Positions 43,070-51,820 of a DNA stretch of 51,871 nucleotides are shown piece by piece. The position numbers were made by a program, and so were the translations under genes. The stretch is taken from the NCBI GenBank assembly GCA_051870755.1, contig JBJECE010000019.1:1-51871 (forward strand). The letters are read 5' to 3'. Numbering within the stretch: the first letter of the stretch is position 1; every line of letters begins with the position of its first letter. The DNA is from W0P28-013 sp051870755 (GTDB lineage Bacteria; Bacteroidota; Bacteroidia; Bacteroidales; Paludibacteraceae). The notes beneath the pieces were generated by a model. That model searched no databases, had not been told where the DNA came from, and saw only the letters and a list, made by a program, of their open reading frames with translations.

Positions 43070-43783
43070 ATGTTGAAACCAAACAAATCATCAAAACGCA
43101 AAAAGCGCTTTCGTCGCATGCACGTCCACAAAGAAGGGTATGCCATTTTGTTGTCGTTGCTGCTACTGCTGGTGGTGCTGAATGTTGTAACCTACATTCA
43201 GTCGCCCGGACATTGGGTCTTTTTCCTTAATCTGACGATTTCGGTATTGGCGTTTTCGTTTTTCCTTTACTTTTTCCGCAATCCGAGCCGCGAAATTATC
43301 ATTGAGGATTCCAACCTGATAATCGCGCCGGCCGATGGGCGCATTGTCGTTATCGAGCCAACCGAAGAGTACGAATGTTTCGGTGGCGAACGCCGCATTC
43401 AGGTTTCGATATTCATGTCGGTATTCAGCGTACACGCCAATTGGATACCGATAGAAGGCAACGTAACCTATGTGAAACACCACAGTGGCAGGCACATGGC
43501 CGCCTATCTGCCAAAATCGAGTCAGGAAAACGAACGGTCGTCGGTGGTCATCGAAACCGAATCGAAACACCAAGTGTTGGTGCGCCAAATAGCCGGTGCG
43601 CTGGCGCGACGCATCGTAACATACGCCAAAGTTGGGCACGAATGCCACCTGAACGAACATTTGGGTTTCATCAAATTCGGGTCGCGCGTCGATTTGTTTT
43701 TGCCCGAAGGGTCCGAAATTTTTGTAGCATTGGGCGAGCAAACACGCGGCAACGAAACCATCATAGCGCGCCTGCCGGACTGA
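43070..43783 (+). CDS. psd: Phosphatidylserine decarboxylase (short type)
   Basis: The 237-residue protein has a basic N-terminus, two hydrophobic segments (about residues 24-65), then the decarboxylase fold with APADGRIVVIE, FMSVFSVHANWIP and the self-cleavage site FGSR. Ser205 would become the pyruvoyl group. It belongs to the short Psd class of about 220-240 residues and turns phosphatidylserine into phosphatidylethanolamine. The ATG at 43070 follows cdsA by 16 nt; an earlier in-frame start at 43040 would lie inside cdsA. Confidence 0.92.
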   Translation: MLKPNKSSKRKKRFRRMHVHKEGYAILLSLLLLLVVLNVVTYIQSPGHWVFFLNLTISVLAFSFFLYFFRNPSREIIIEDSNLIIAPADGRIVVIEPTEEYECFGGERRIQVSIFMSVFSVHANWIPIEGNVTYVKHHSGRHMAAYLPKSSQENERSSVVIETESKHQVLVRQIAGALARRIVTYAKVGHECHLNEHLGFIKFGSRVDLFLPEGSEIFVALGEQTRGNETIIARLPD

Positions 43784-43799
43784 CGTCGTCGGAACGATA

Positions 43800-44663
43800 A
43801 TGAGCATTGACATGCAACATACTTCCACCGCCATCAAAGGCCTATGGTTGTTGTTTTTGTGGCTGTGCGGCTTGGCCGTCGGAGCGGCTCTCACCGCGTG
43901 GTGTAATAGTGCGCCGACCGACATCGTGTCGCTCAAATGGCAACAGTTGTGCCAATCGTTGCTGACTTTTGCGTTGCCGGCCATCGTCTTCAGACACACC
44001 GCCACGATGCGCGCCACAGCCGACATCGGTTGGCCACGTCAAAGCCGGATATGGTTGGTGGCACTGCTATTGATGCCGTGCGCCATTCCAGCCGTCAATC
44101 TGACAAAATGGCTGAACGACATGATGACTTTGCCGGACTGCATGGCCGGCATCGAACAGGCCATGATGCAGATGGAACAACAAGTCGAAGCGCTCACCAC
44201 GGCATTTCTCGACGTAACCGACGCACAAGGGCTGATGCTGAATTTATTGGTATTGGCGTTGGTGCCGGCCATCGCCGAAGAGTTGTTTTTCAGAGGCGCG
44301 TTGCAACGTCTGCTCACCGACGCTATCAATGCTCACCTTGCCATTTGGACGGCCGCATTCATCTTCAGCGCCATCCATTTTCAGTTCTACGGATTTGTAC
44401 CGCGCCTGCTGTTGGGAGCCGCGCTCGGTTATCTCTATTGGTACAGTGGCTCGCTGTGGCCGAGTGTCGTTGCACATTTTGTGAATAATGCCATGACGGT
44501 GATATTGGCATTCGCCGCAGCACGCACCACTCTGCCCATCGACAGCGACACCATCGGCAGCGGTGGCACATGGTGGATTGGCGTCGTGTCGTTAGGTGTG
44601 AGCATCGCACTGTGTTGGTGGCTCGGCCGCACCCGACACACCGCAGCGGCGCAACAATCCTGA
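43800..44663 (+). CDS. CPBP-family intramembrane metalloprotease
   Basis: The 287-residue membrane protein carries the CPBP (Abi) motifs: EELFFRGALQ near residue 160, FSAIHFQF later, and a third VVAHFVNNAM block, which together form the glutamate/histidine active site. Bacterial members process membrane-bound peptides; substrates are unknown. It follows psd by 16 nt. ATG codons at 43800 and 43812 are both plausible. Its last 72 nt overlap, tail to tail, the end of the minus-strand flippase gene. Confidence 0.88.
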   Translation: MSIDMQHTSTAIKGLWLLFLWLCGLAVGAALTAWCNSAPTDIVSLKWQQLCQSLLTFALPAIVFRHTATMRATADIGWPRQSRIWLVALLLMPCAIPAVNLTKWLNDMMTLPDCMAGIEQAMMQMEQQVEALTTAFLDVTDAQGLMLNLLVLALVPAIAEELFFRGALQRLLTDAINAHLAIWTAAFIFSAIHFQFYGFVPRLLLGAALGYLYWYSGSLWPSVVAHFVNNAMTVILAFAAARTTLPIDSDTIGSGGTWWIGVVSLGVSIALCWWLGRTRHTAAAQQS

Positions 44664-45596
44664 CCCCAACAACATCGGAATACAATAATTGACACACCAC
44701 AACAATATGCCGGCCAACGCCATGCCGGCTTCGTTGGTTGCAAATGCCGATAATATCAGAATGGCGTACGACCCGCGCACAGCAGCCTCGGATGCCGCAA
44801 ACGACGGCGTATAAGTTACCAGCAGATAGATAGTAGGAATGGCCACCAAGGCCTCGATAGGCGCAAGCGACACGCCCATAAACAACAACATGGCATAGAG
44901 TTGGGTAGAAAACACCACAAACCGACCGGCCGACAATGCCACCACACGCCACACATCGCGCCACGACAAATAGGCCAATCCCGTGCCCAACAAGCGCAAC
45001 CAACGCCACCGACACGACATCAAGCGCTGCGCCAACTGCCTATAGTACAGCACCGACGCCACAAACAACACGACCACTACCAGCAACAAGGCACCAAACA
45101 AGCACCATGCCATCAGCGACGCATTGAACACAAACGCCGGACGCACCCACACCGCATAACACACGGCCGCTACAGCACCTATCATGGTGATGACCACCGT
45201 GAGCGCCATGCTGCCTACACACCCCAAGGCGATGGCCGGCACGCGATTTTCGGAGCGCAGCAGCAACACCCGCGTCGGAATATCGCCCAAATGATTGGGC
45301 GTGAAAAAAGCGCCGGTCTGGCCAACCAACACTGCTTTGAACGCCCCAACCAACGACAGCGGCTGCAGGCCGCGCACCAGCACACGCCACTTTTGCGCCT
45401 CGAGCAACAAATTGAACGGCAACAACACAAGCACACACATCAAACAGAGATAGTGCGCCCAACCGGCTGTAACAAACTGTGTTCGAACAGCCTCGTAATC
45501 GTCAAACGCAATAAGTTTGCAGGCTAAATAAGCATAAGCCAACACCAAAATCAGCCATTTGACGGCGGTGTAAATATGTTGTTCGTTGATTTTCAA
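44592..45596 (-). CDS. Flippase-like lysylphosphatidylglycerol synthase TM-region protein
   Basis: The 334-residue protein has about eight hydrophobic helices and the family hallmarks of the UPF0104/AglD-MprF transmembrane class: LLLEAQKWRVLVRG, FFTPNHLGDIPTRVLLLR and TYTPSFAASEAAVRGSYAI, the last read in parts. Relatives flip lipids across the membrane. It appears to start at TTG (45596), 14 nt after the acyltransferase stop, because no upstream ATG exists and the TTG gives a normal N-terminus. The shared operon with an acyltransferase hints at a lipid role. Confidence 0.82.
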   Translation of the reverse strand: MKINEQHIYTAVKWLILVLAYAYLACKLIAFDDYEAVRTQFVTAGWAHYLCLMCVLVLLPFNLLLEAQKWRVLVRGLQPLSLVGAFKAVLVGQTGAFFTPNHLGDIPTRVLLLRSENRVPAIALGCVGSMALTVVITMIGAVAAVCYAVWVRPAFVFNASLMAWCLFGALLLVVVVLFVASVLYYRQLAQRLMSCRWRWLRLLGTGLAYLSWRDVWRVVALSAGRFVVFSTQLYAMLLFMGVSLAPIEALVAIPTIYLLVTYTPSFAASEAAVRGSYAILILSAFATNEAGMALAGILLWCVNYCIPMLLGSGLLRRCGVSGAAEPPTQCDAHT

Positions 45597-45610
45597 GCAA
45601 AAGCCGACGA

Positions 45611-46753
45611 TTACAGCGTTGCCAGATAGTTTTTCAACGGGTTGGCATACATCTCCAGCAACTTATGACGCAGAAACTCGTAATCGGGTTGCGGCACGGC
45701 GATTTTGCCAAGTTGTTTGTCGAAATAGTTCAACACCGCTTGGCGTTCGTTGGCCGACACCTCACCGGCAAAGCGCTGTGTGCCGAAATATTCGTCGTAA
45801 GCCACCTTGTTTATCGGATAGATGACATAATTGCCGTGTATGCGCCGGTCGATAAGTGCCGCCACGGCCGTTACTTGTTCTTTGCGATTATCGGTTTGCG
45901 CGGCTATGGCGTCCAACTCGGCATTGATGCACGGCGTAAACGCATAGTGCACATGTCCCTTGTAGCCCATGATGCCGGTTTGCATGCTGACCACATCGTC
46001 GTGCGGCGACTTTTGATAGTTGGGATTATCGCGTTTGAGTTGAAACTCGGCCGCTTTCAGAAAATCGCATGGATCGTACTCGTACGAAATACTTACAGGA
46101 CTGATATTCAACGCTTTGAGATTTTGAATAAACGTTCCGTCGCCACTGAGGGCAAACATTTTCAGAATGCTTTCTTGTGTGCGGTCGTCCGAATCCTTGG
46201 CGCGGCCTTCGCGTTGCGCAATCCACACACTGACTTTTTTTTCGGTGATGGCATAACGTATGTATTGCGACAGTTGCAGAAAGACGCGCGGCATGTCGCG
46301 CGGAGCCAATCCGCGTTGCACCACAAAACACTTGTTGATGCGCACCAATGTTTCGATCCACGGAGCGGCGAACAAGTTGTCGCCGATGCCGATTTCGGGC
46401 GAGTCGTAGCCGCCCCGAAACAACAATAACGAGATGAAAGCGGCATCCATCACAATGTCGCGGTGGTTGGTAACCAGAATGCCGTTCGGGCGGTCGTGGT
46501 CGAGCCCCGAAGCCGTAACGCCACCTGCGGTTTGTTGTTTTTCGAAACCGGTCAGCACCGGCTCGATAATCCGTTGTTGCAATTCGGACGCCGAATGAAT
46601 CGTCTGTAATTGTTGTTCGAGTTGTTCCACCGTCAGTTGCGGCAGCAAACGTTGCATCAAGGCCACAAAAGCCGGTTCGCGCAATAATGCGGCAAAAGCC
46701 TGTGGCAGTTCGTCATTGGAAAACGGGCGAATCGCATCGAAATCAGCATTCAT
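45611..46753 (-). CDS. PlsC-superfamily acyltransferase (about 380 aa, Bacteroidota type)
   Basis: The 380-residue protein has the acyltransferase block LVTNHRDIVMD near residues 92-103, followed by a region with VWIAQREGRAKDSDD that corresponds to the phosphate-binding motif. The C-terminal YVIYPINKVAYDE is typical of this Bacteroidota group. The likely reaction is acylation of a lyso-glycerolipid. It starts with ATG at 46753 and lies between yeiH and the flippase-like gene. Acyl acceptor is not known. Confidence 0.82.
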   Translation of the reverse strand: MNADFDAIRPFSNDELPQAFAALLREPAFVALMQRLLPQLTVEQLEQQLQTIHSASELQQRIIEPVLTGFEKQQTAGGVTASGLDHDRPNGILVTNHRDIVMDAAFISLLLFRGGYDSPEIGIGDNLFAAPWIETLVRINKCFVVQRGLAPRDMPRVFLQLSQYIRYAITEKKVSVWIAQREGRAKDSDDRTQESILKMFALSGDGTFIQNLKALNISPVSISYEYDPCDFLKAAEFQLKRDNPNYQKSPHDDVVSMQTGIMGYKGHVHYAFTPCINAELDAIAAQTDNRKEQVTAVAALIDRRIHGNYVIYPINKVAYDEYFGTQRFAGEVSANERQAVLNYFDKQLGKIAVPQPDYEFLRHKLLEMYANPLKNYLATL

Positions 46754-46799
46754 AATGTTTCACTATTTGTTGATGATTAAATGTTCATTAGCCGGCAGT

Positions 46800-47801
46800 T
46801 CACAACAGCACAGCCAGCAAAGCGGCCACGCTTATCAGAATCCACAGCAACACGCCCTGAATCAGCGGTTTAACGCCGACCTGTTTCAACACATCGAGCG
46901 ACAGCGATGCGCCGATGAAGAACAAGCACACCGTGAGCGATTTGCGCGCCAATCCGTTGATAAAACCGCCTACTTGCACGCCCCATGTGCCGCAAATTTC
47001 GGCGTTCGACAGCACATAAGTGTTGATGACCATCGCCACGATGAACCACAGAATGAACCACGGGATGGTGATTTTTTGGCCTTTGGTTTTGAACAACAGC
47101 GCCGTAACCAACGCCACAGGAATAATCCACAAGGCGCGCGTCAGTTTGATGGTTGTGGCCACCTGCAACGCCTCTTCGCCATAGGCTGCGCCGGCGCCTA
47201 CCACCGAACTCGTATCGTGGATAGCGATGGCTGCCCAAGTGCCAAACTGCTGTTGGTCGAGCCCAAACAGATGCCCAAGCGGCGGGAAAATGAACAAGGC
47301 AATGGCATTCAAAATGAAAATCGTGCCCAACGCCACCGACATTTCGGCATCTTTGGCTTTGATGACGGGCCCCACCGCTGCGATGGCGCTACCGCCGCAA
47401 ATAGCTGTGCCTGAACTGATTAGATACGAGGTATTTTTATCGACTTTGAGCAGCTTGCGCCCGATAAGCCAACCGGCCACCAGCGTGCCGACAACCGAAA
47501 TGACCGTAAACGTCATACCTTCGGCACCCGACTTGAGCGACTGCACCAAATTCATGCCAAAACCCAAGCCCACAACCGAATATTGCAGCAGGTATTTCGA
47601 CATTTTTTTGTTGAATTTCGGGTACGCCTGCCCGAACAGCAATGCGCATGCCAATCCGAGGAACAGCGCAACCGGCGGCGTAACCAAGCCGGCTATCTGT
47701 TTGCACACATCGTTCGGCACATAGTCGAGCAGCAACAAAAGTGTCAGTGCCGACAACACAACAATGTACACGCCCTTGGCGTATTTTTGCAATTTTTCCA
47801 T
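46800..47801 (-). CDS. YeiH-family putative sulfate exporter (UPF0324)
   Basis: The 333-residue membrane protein has about ten helices and the family blocks LGFGMNLVQSLKSG, SSGTAICGGSAIAAVGPVI, AIHDTSSVVGAGAAYGEEA and FFIGASLSLDVL. The PF03601 family is annotated as sulfate or small-anion exporter, mainly by inference. The ATG at 47801 is 4 nt after the ileS stop, so it is probably in the ileS transcript. Confidence 0.87.
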   Translation of the reverse strand: MEKLQKYAKGVYIVVLSALTLLLLLDYVPNDVCKQIAGLVTPPVALFLGLACALLFGQAYPKFNKKMSKYLLQYSVVGLGFGMNLVQSLKSGAEGMTFTVISVVGTLVAGWLIGRKLLKVDKNTSYLISSGTAICGGSAIAAVGPVIKAKDAEMSVALGTIFILNAIALFIFPPLGHLFGLDQQQFGTWAAIAIHDTSSVVGAGAAYGEEALQVATTIKLTRALWIIPVALVTALLFKTKGQKITIPWFILWFIVAMVINTYVLSNAEICGTWGVQVGGFINGLARKSLTVCLFFIGASLSLDVLKQVGVKPLIQGVLLWILISVAALLAVLL

Positions 47802-47805
47802 ACGA

Positions 47806-50800
47806 TTATATTTTTTCGATACTGATATTCACGAGAAACTCTTCGAAATCGAGTTCGGTGGGAGCGGCTATGCTGTCCACAAGTTCCAACGATTGCGCCA
47901 ACACCTGCGAAGCGATGTAATCTTTGAAACGGCACACTGCGTCGTCGATGTTGCCGGAGCGTTCGATGCACACGGCAATTTTGTCGGTTATTTCGTATCC
48001 ATTCGATTTGCGCAGGTTCTGAATGCGATTGACGAGTTCGCGTGCGATACCTTCCTGCCGCAGTTCGTCCGACACTTCGATGTCGAGCGCCACGGTCAGG
48101 TTGCCTTCGTTGGCCACGAGCCAGCCCGGCATATCCTCGGTGGCTATTTCCACGTCGGCGAGTTCCACCGCCACGTCGCCGCTCGGCAACGGCAGCACAA
48201 TCTGTCCGCGCGTTTCAATGTCGCCAATCTGCTCTTGCGTCAGCGTGGCAATGGCAGCGGCAATCTCTTTCATCTGTTTGCCGTATTTTTTGCCCAACGT
48301 TTTGAAATTCGGTTTGATGCGTTTCACCAATTTGATGGTCGAATTTTCGTTGGTAACAATCAGTAACTCTTTGATGTTCACTTCGGTTTTGACCAAATCG
48401 GCCACATGTTGCAGTTGCTGCATCACGCTCTCGCTTGGCACCGGCACGACGGCTTTTTGCAGCGGCTGACGCACTTTTTTGTTGGCTTTTTTGCGCAATG
48501 CCAAAATCATCGAAGTGGCTTGCTGTGCAAGTTGCATGCAACCTTCGAGGTAGGTGTCGATGCGGGTTTCGTCGCACGTGGGGAAGGCGGCCAAGTGCAC
48601 TGACCTTTCGCCCGTCAGGTCGCGGTAGAGTTGGTCGGCGTAGAAAGGCGCAATCGGTGCCATCAGGCGGCTGACGGTAACCAAACATTCGTACAGCGTT
48701 TGGTAAGCAGCCAATTTGTCGGCATCCATCGTGCCGCCCCAGAAACGTTTGCGGTTGAGGCGCACATACCAATTCGACAGGTTCTCCTGCACAAAGTCGC
48801 TGATGGCACGTCCGGCGCGTGTCGGCTCGTAGTTTTCGTATTGCTCGGTAACGTCTTTGACCAGCGTGTTGAGCAGCGACAAAATCCAGCGGTCGATTTC
48901 GGGACGTTCGGCCACGGGCACCGGCATTTCGTCGCCCGTAAAGCCATCGACATTGGCATAGAGCGCAAAGAATGAATAGGTGTTGTAGAGCGTGCCGAAG
49001 AATTTGCGGCGCACCTCTTCCACGCCTTCGGTGTCGAATTTGAGGTTGTCCCACGGCGAAGCATTGGTCATCATGTACCAACGTAGCGGGTCGCTGCCAT
49101 ATTTTTCGATTGTCGTAAACGGATCGACGGCATTGCCCAAGCGTTTCGACATTTTGTTGCCATTTTTGTCGAGTACCAAACCGTTGGAAATCACGTTTTT
49201 GAATGCCACGCGGTTTTCTATCATCGTGTGAATGGCGTGCAGCGTGAAAAACCAGCCGCGCGTTTGGTCAACGCCTTCGCTGATGAAGTCGGCAGCCCCC
49301 CAGCCCCCTGAAGGGGGTGTGTTTAGCGCAGACTCAATTTTTTGTATGGTTCGATCCGTATCGAACAACACCTCTTCGTTTGTAAAACGAATAACCCGAT
49401 AGCCGTTTCGTTCCAAATATTGTGTACGCACTTTGTCGTACTCTTGCGCATCGGGGTTTGTATGATAGCCGCCATCGACCTCGAGTACCAACATTTTGTC
49501 CAAGCAGACAAAATCGACGATGAAATCAGCAATAATATGCTGACGACGGAATTTACATCCGGCTACGTTCCGTTCTTTTAGTATTCCCCAAAGCACCTCT
49601 TCGGCTTGTGTCGGATTATGTCGATGTTTTTGAGCCAACTCTTTTAGACGATCGTACAATATTGGGTCGGCCGTTTTGACTCCCCCTTTAGGGGGTTGGG
49701 GGGCCTCAAACGGATAATGCACTTGTGCATACGGCATGGCGCCCGAGTCGAACCACACGTCGATGAGGTCGAGTTCGCGGTGCATCGGTTTGCCCGAAGC
49801 CGACACCAACACGATGCTATCGACATACGGACGGTGCAGGTCGATGTTTTTCGGGTCGTAGTTCTCTTTGCTGTAATCGCCGACGCGGAAATTCGGCCAC
49901 GGATTTTCTTTCATAAATCCGGCAGCGACGGATTTTTCTATCTCCTCGAAAAGTTCTTCGATGGAACCGATGCAAATCTCCTCTTGTCCGTCGTCGGTGC
50001 GCCAAATGGGCAACGGCGTTCCCCAATAGCGGCTGCGACTTAAGTTCCAATCGTTCAGATTGTTGAGCCACTGACCGAAACGCCCCGTTCCCGTCGATTC
50101 GGGTTTCCAATTGATGGTTTTGTTCAGAGCGATCATCTCGTCTTTCACGGCAGTGGTTTTGATGAACCAACTGTCGAGCGGATAGTACAGCACGGGTTTA
50201 TCGGTGCGCCAGCAGTGCGGATAGTTGTGTACATGTTTTTCGATGCGGAACGCCAACCCTTGCTGTTTCAGCATGATGCAGAGCGCAATGTCTAGCGTTT
50301 CGTCTTTGTCGGTGAGGTTCGGGTCGTAGGCGTTTTTCACGAAACGTCCTTCGTAGGTCTTGTACAAATCGACGTTGATGCGGCGTTTTACAAAATCTTC
50401 GTCCAAATCGTCGAGCAGGAAGAATTTGCCCGTCATATCGACCATCGGGCGGGTTTCGCCTTTTTTGGTCAGGAACGTCAAGCCGGGGACGCCCGCTTTT
50501 TTGGCCACGAAAGCATCGTCGGCACCGAATGTCGGCGCAATGTGCACGATGCCCGTACCGTCGTCGGTGGTAACGTAGTCGCCGGCAATGACGCGGAATG
50601 CGCCCTCGCCCGGGTTTGCCCACGGAATGAGTTGTTCGTACTCCTCGCCCACCAACTCGGTGCCTTTGCCGCGCCAAACGATTTCGGGCTGTTCGCCCAA
50701 CTCTTTGGCGTATGCCGACAGGCGCGCTTCGGCCAACACATACACGCACGCGGCGTGGGTGTACGGATTTTCGCCCTTCACGGCCACATAGTCGATTTTC

Positions 50801-51537
50801 GGACCGACGCACAAGGCCGTGTTCGACGGCAAGGTCCACGGCGTGGTGGTCCACGCAAGGCAGTAGGCATCGGCGCCGAAACGGTCGCCTTTCAGTTTGA
50901 ACTGCGCCGTGCAGGTGGTGTCCTTCACATCGCGGTAGCAACCGGGTTGATTCAATTCGTGCGAACTCAAGCCCGTGCCGGCAGCCGGCGAATAGGGCTG
51001 AATGGTATAGCCTTTGTAGAGCAACCCTTTGTGGTAGAGTTCTTTAAGCAGATACCACAGCGTTTCGATGTATTTGTTGTCGTAGGTGATGTACGGATTT
51101 TCCAAATCGACCCAATAGCCCATTTTTTCGGTGAGCGACGTCCACTCTTTGGTGTATTTCATCACTTCGCGGCGGCAGGCGGCGTTGTAGTCGTCCACGC
51201 TGATTTTTTTGCCGATGTCCTCTTTGGTGATGCCGAGCATTTTTTCCACGCCGAGTTCTACGGGCAGGCCGTGCGTGTCCCAGCCGGCTTTGCGGCGCAC
51301 CTGAAAGCCCTGCATCGTTTTGTAGCGGCAAAAGGTGTCTTTGATGGTGCGTGCCATCACATGGTGAATGCCGGGCATACCGTTGGCCGAGGGCGGTCCT
51401 TCGAAAAAGACGAATGCCGGCGCGCCTTCGCGTTCGTCGATACTTTTGTGAAACAAATCCTCGTCCTGCCATCGTTGCAACATCTCTTTGTTGATGGCCG
51501 ACAAATCGAAGTGGGAATATTCCTTAAACTTTTTCAT
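47806..51537 (-). CDS. ileS: Isoleucyl-tRNA synthetase with in-frame DUF559 insertion
   Basis: The 1243-residue product contains a full IleRS: the HIGH-type motif GIHH at residues 56-59, the editing domain, WFDSGAMPYAQ, GVDQTRGWF, KMSKR at 795-799 and the anticodon-binding C-terminus. Residues 612-748 (137 codons, DNA 49294-49704) are foreign: a DUF559/Vsr-like endonuclease flanked by PPKGG and PPSGG peptides from terminal inverted repeats. Without them the enzyme would be 1106 residues, close to the family norm. The ATG at 51537 begins MKKFKEYSHF. It is the only ileS in the window, so the chimera is presumably functional. Confidence 0.93.
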   Translation of the reverse strand: MKKFKEYSHFDLSAINKEMLQRWQDEDLFHKSIDEREGAPAFVFFEGPPSANGMPGIHHVMARTIKDTFCRYKTMQGFQVRRKAGWDTHGLPVELGVEKMLGITKEDIGKKISVDDYNAACRREVMKYTKEWTSLTEKMGYWVDLENPYITYDNKYIETLWYLLKELYHKGLLYKGYTIQPYSPAAGTGLSSHELNQPGCYRDVKDTTCTAQFKLKGDRFGADAYCLAWTTTPWTLPSNTALCVGPKIDYVAVKGENPYTHAACVYVLAEARLSAYAKELGEQPEIVWRGKGTELVGEEYEQLIPWANPGEGAFRVIAGDYVTTDDGTGIVHIAPTFGADDAFVAKKAGVPGLTFLTKKGETRPMVDMTGKFFLLDDLDEDFVKRRINVDLYKTYEGRFVKNAYDPNLTDKDETLDIALCIMLKQQGLAFRIEKHVHNYPHCWRTDKPVLYYPLDSWFIKTTAVKDEMIALNKTINWKPESTGTGRFGQWLNNLNDWNLSRSRYWGTPLPIWRTDDGQEEICIGSIEELFEEIEKSVAAGFMKENPWPNFRVGDYSKENYDPKNIDLHRPYVDSIVLVSASGKPMHRELDLIDVWFDSGAMPYAQVHYPFEAPQPPKGGVKTADPILYDRLKELAQKHRHNPTQAEEVLWGILKERNVAGCKFRRQHIIADFIVDFVCLDKMLVLEVDGGYHTNPDAQEYDKVRTQYLERNGYRVIRFTNEEVLFDTDRTIQKIESALNTPPSGGWGAADFISEGVDQTRGWFFTLHAIHTMIENRVAFKNVISNGLVLDKNGNKMSKRLGNAVDPFTTIEKYGSDPLRWYMMTNASPWDNLKFDTEGVEEVRRKFFGTLYNTYSFFALYANVDGFTGDEMPVPVAERPEIDRWILSLLNTLVKDVTEQYENYEPTRAGRAISDFVQENLSNWYVRLNRKRFWGGTMDADKLAAYQTLYECLVTVSRLMAPIAPFYADQLYRDLTGERSVHLAAFPTCDETRIDTYLEGCMQLAQQATSMILALRKKANKKVRQPLQKAVVPVPSESVMQQLQHVADLVKTEVNIKELLIVTNENSTIKLVKRIKPNFKTLGKKYGKQMKEIAAAIATLTQEQIGDIETRGQIVLPLPSGDVAVELADVEIATEDMPGWLVANEGNLTVALDIEVSDELRQEGIARELVNRIQNLRKSNGYEITDKIAVCIERSGNIDDAVCRFKDYIASQVLAQSLELVDSIAAPTELDFEEFLVNISIEKI
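49295..49320 (+). repeat. Terminal inverted repeat A of the DUF559 element
   Basis: GCCCCCCAGCCCCCT then GAAGGGGGTGT. It matches the reverse complement of 49679-49704 at 23 of 26 positions and itself contains a CCCCCT/AGGGGG palindrome. Confidence 0.85.
49679..49704 (-). repeat. Terminal inverted repeat B of the DUF559 element
   Basis: On the minus strand it reads GCCCCCCAACCCCCT then AAAGGGGGAGT, the partner of 49295-49320 with three mismatches. Confidence 0.85.
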
Positions 51538-51573
51538 AAAAATGATACTTTTTCTGCAATCTAAATGCGTCTG

Positions 51574-51604
51574 CAAAGGTAGTAAAAATAGTGCAAAGGG
51601 CAAA
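51574..51604 (-). promoter_or_regulatory. ileS promoter
   Basis: The minus strand has TTTG at 51604-51601, a 19-nt gap, and TACCTTTG at 51581-51574: full consensus, 36 nt before the ATG at 51537. Confidence 0.75.
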
Positions 51605-51639
51605 ATAGTTGAAAAAGTTTAATGTTTCAAAAGTTTAAG

Positions 51640-51780
51640 GGGTTCAAGGTTGTTTACGTAGTTTGCGTATTGTTCGTAGTTTTCGTAATTTTCGGAGTTT
51701 TCGTATTTTGCGGAGTTTTCGTATTTTGCGGAGTTTTCGTATTTTGCGTGGTTGGCGTGGTTTACATTGTTTGCGTGGAA
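51640..51780. repeat. Tandem 18-bp repeat array upstream of ileS
   Basis: Three perfect copies of GGAGTTTTCGTATTTTGC lie at 51694-51711, 51712-51729 and 51730-51747. Looser 9-bp units (CGTAGTTTT, GTATTTTGC and similar) extend over about 51650-51778. An open minus-strand frame here reads as a monotonous Lys/Arg/Leu/Ile repeat and is not considered a gene. Confidence 0.8.
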
Positions 51781-51820
51781 CCCCACCCGTCGCTGCGCTC
51801 CTCGTCGCCCTGCCTACCGG

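Larger units (their letters stand above)
49294..49704 (-). mobile_element. DUF559 mobile element inside ileS
   Basis: This 411-bp segment adds exactly 137 in-frame codons to ileS. It encodes a DUF559 domain (from about DPILYDRL to NEEVLFD) with FRRQH, VDFVC and LEVDGGYH, the acidic residues expected of a Vsr/PD-(D/E)XK nuclease. Inverted repeats of 26 bp close both ends. A GCC is present at the element start and again just after it, consistent with a 3-bp target duplication. Clean removal would leave the reading frame intact (PFE-ADFI). Confidence 0.8.

Noticed and set aside
49294..49704. Intein inside IleRS
   Set aside because: The inserted domain lacks intein splicing motifs (no Cys/Ser at the start, no His-Asn end) and matches DUF559 with DNA inverted repeats instead.
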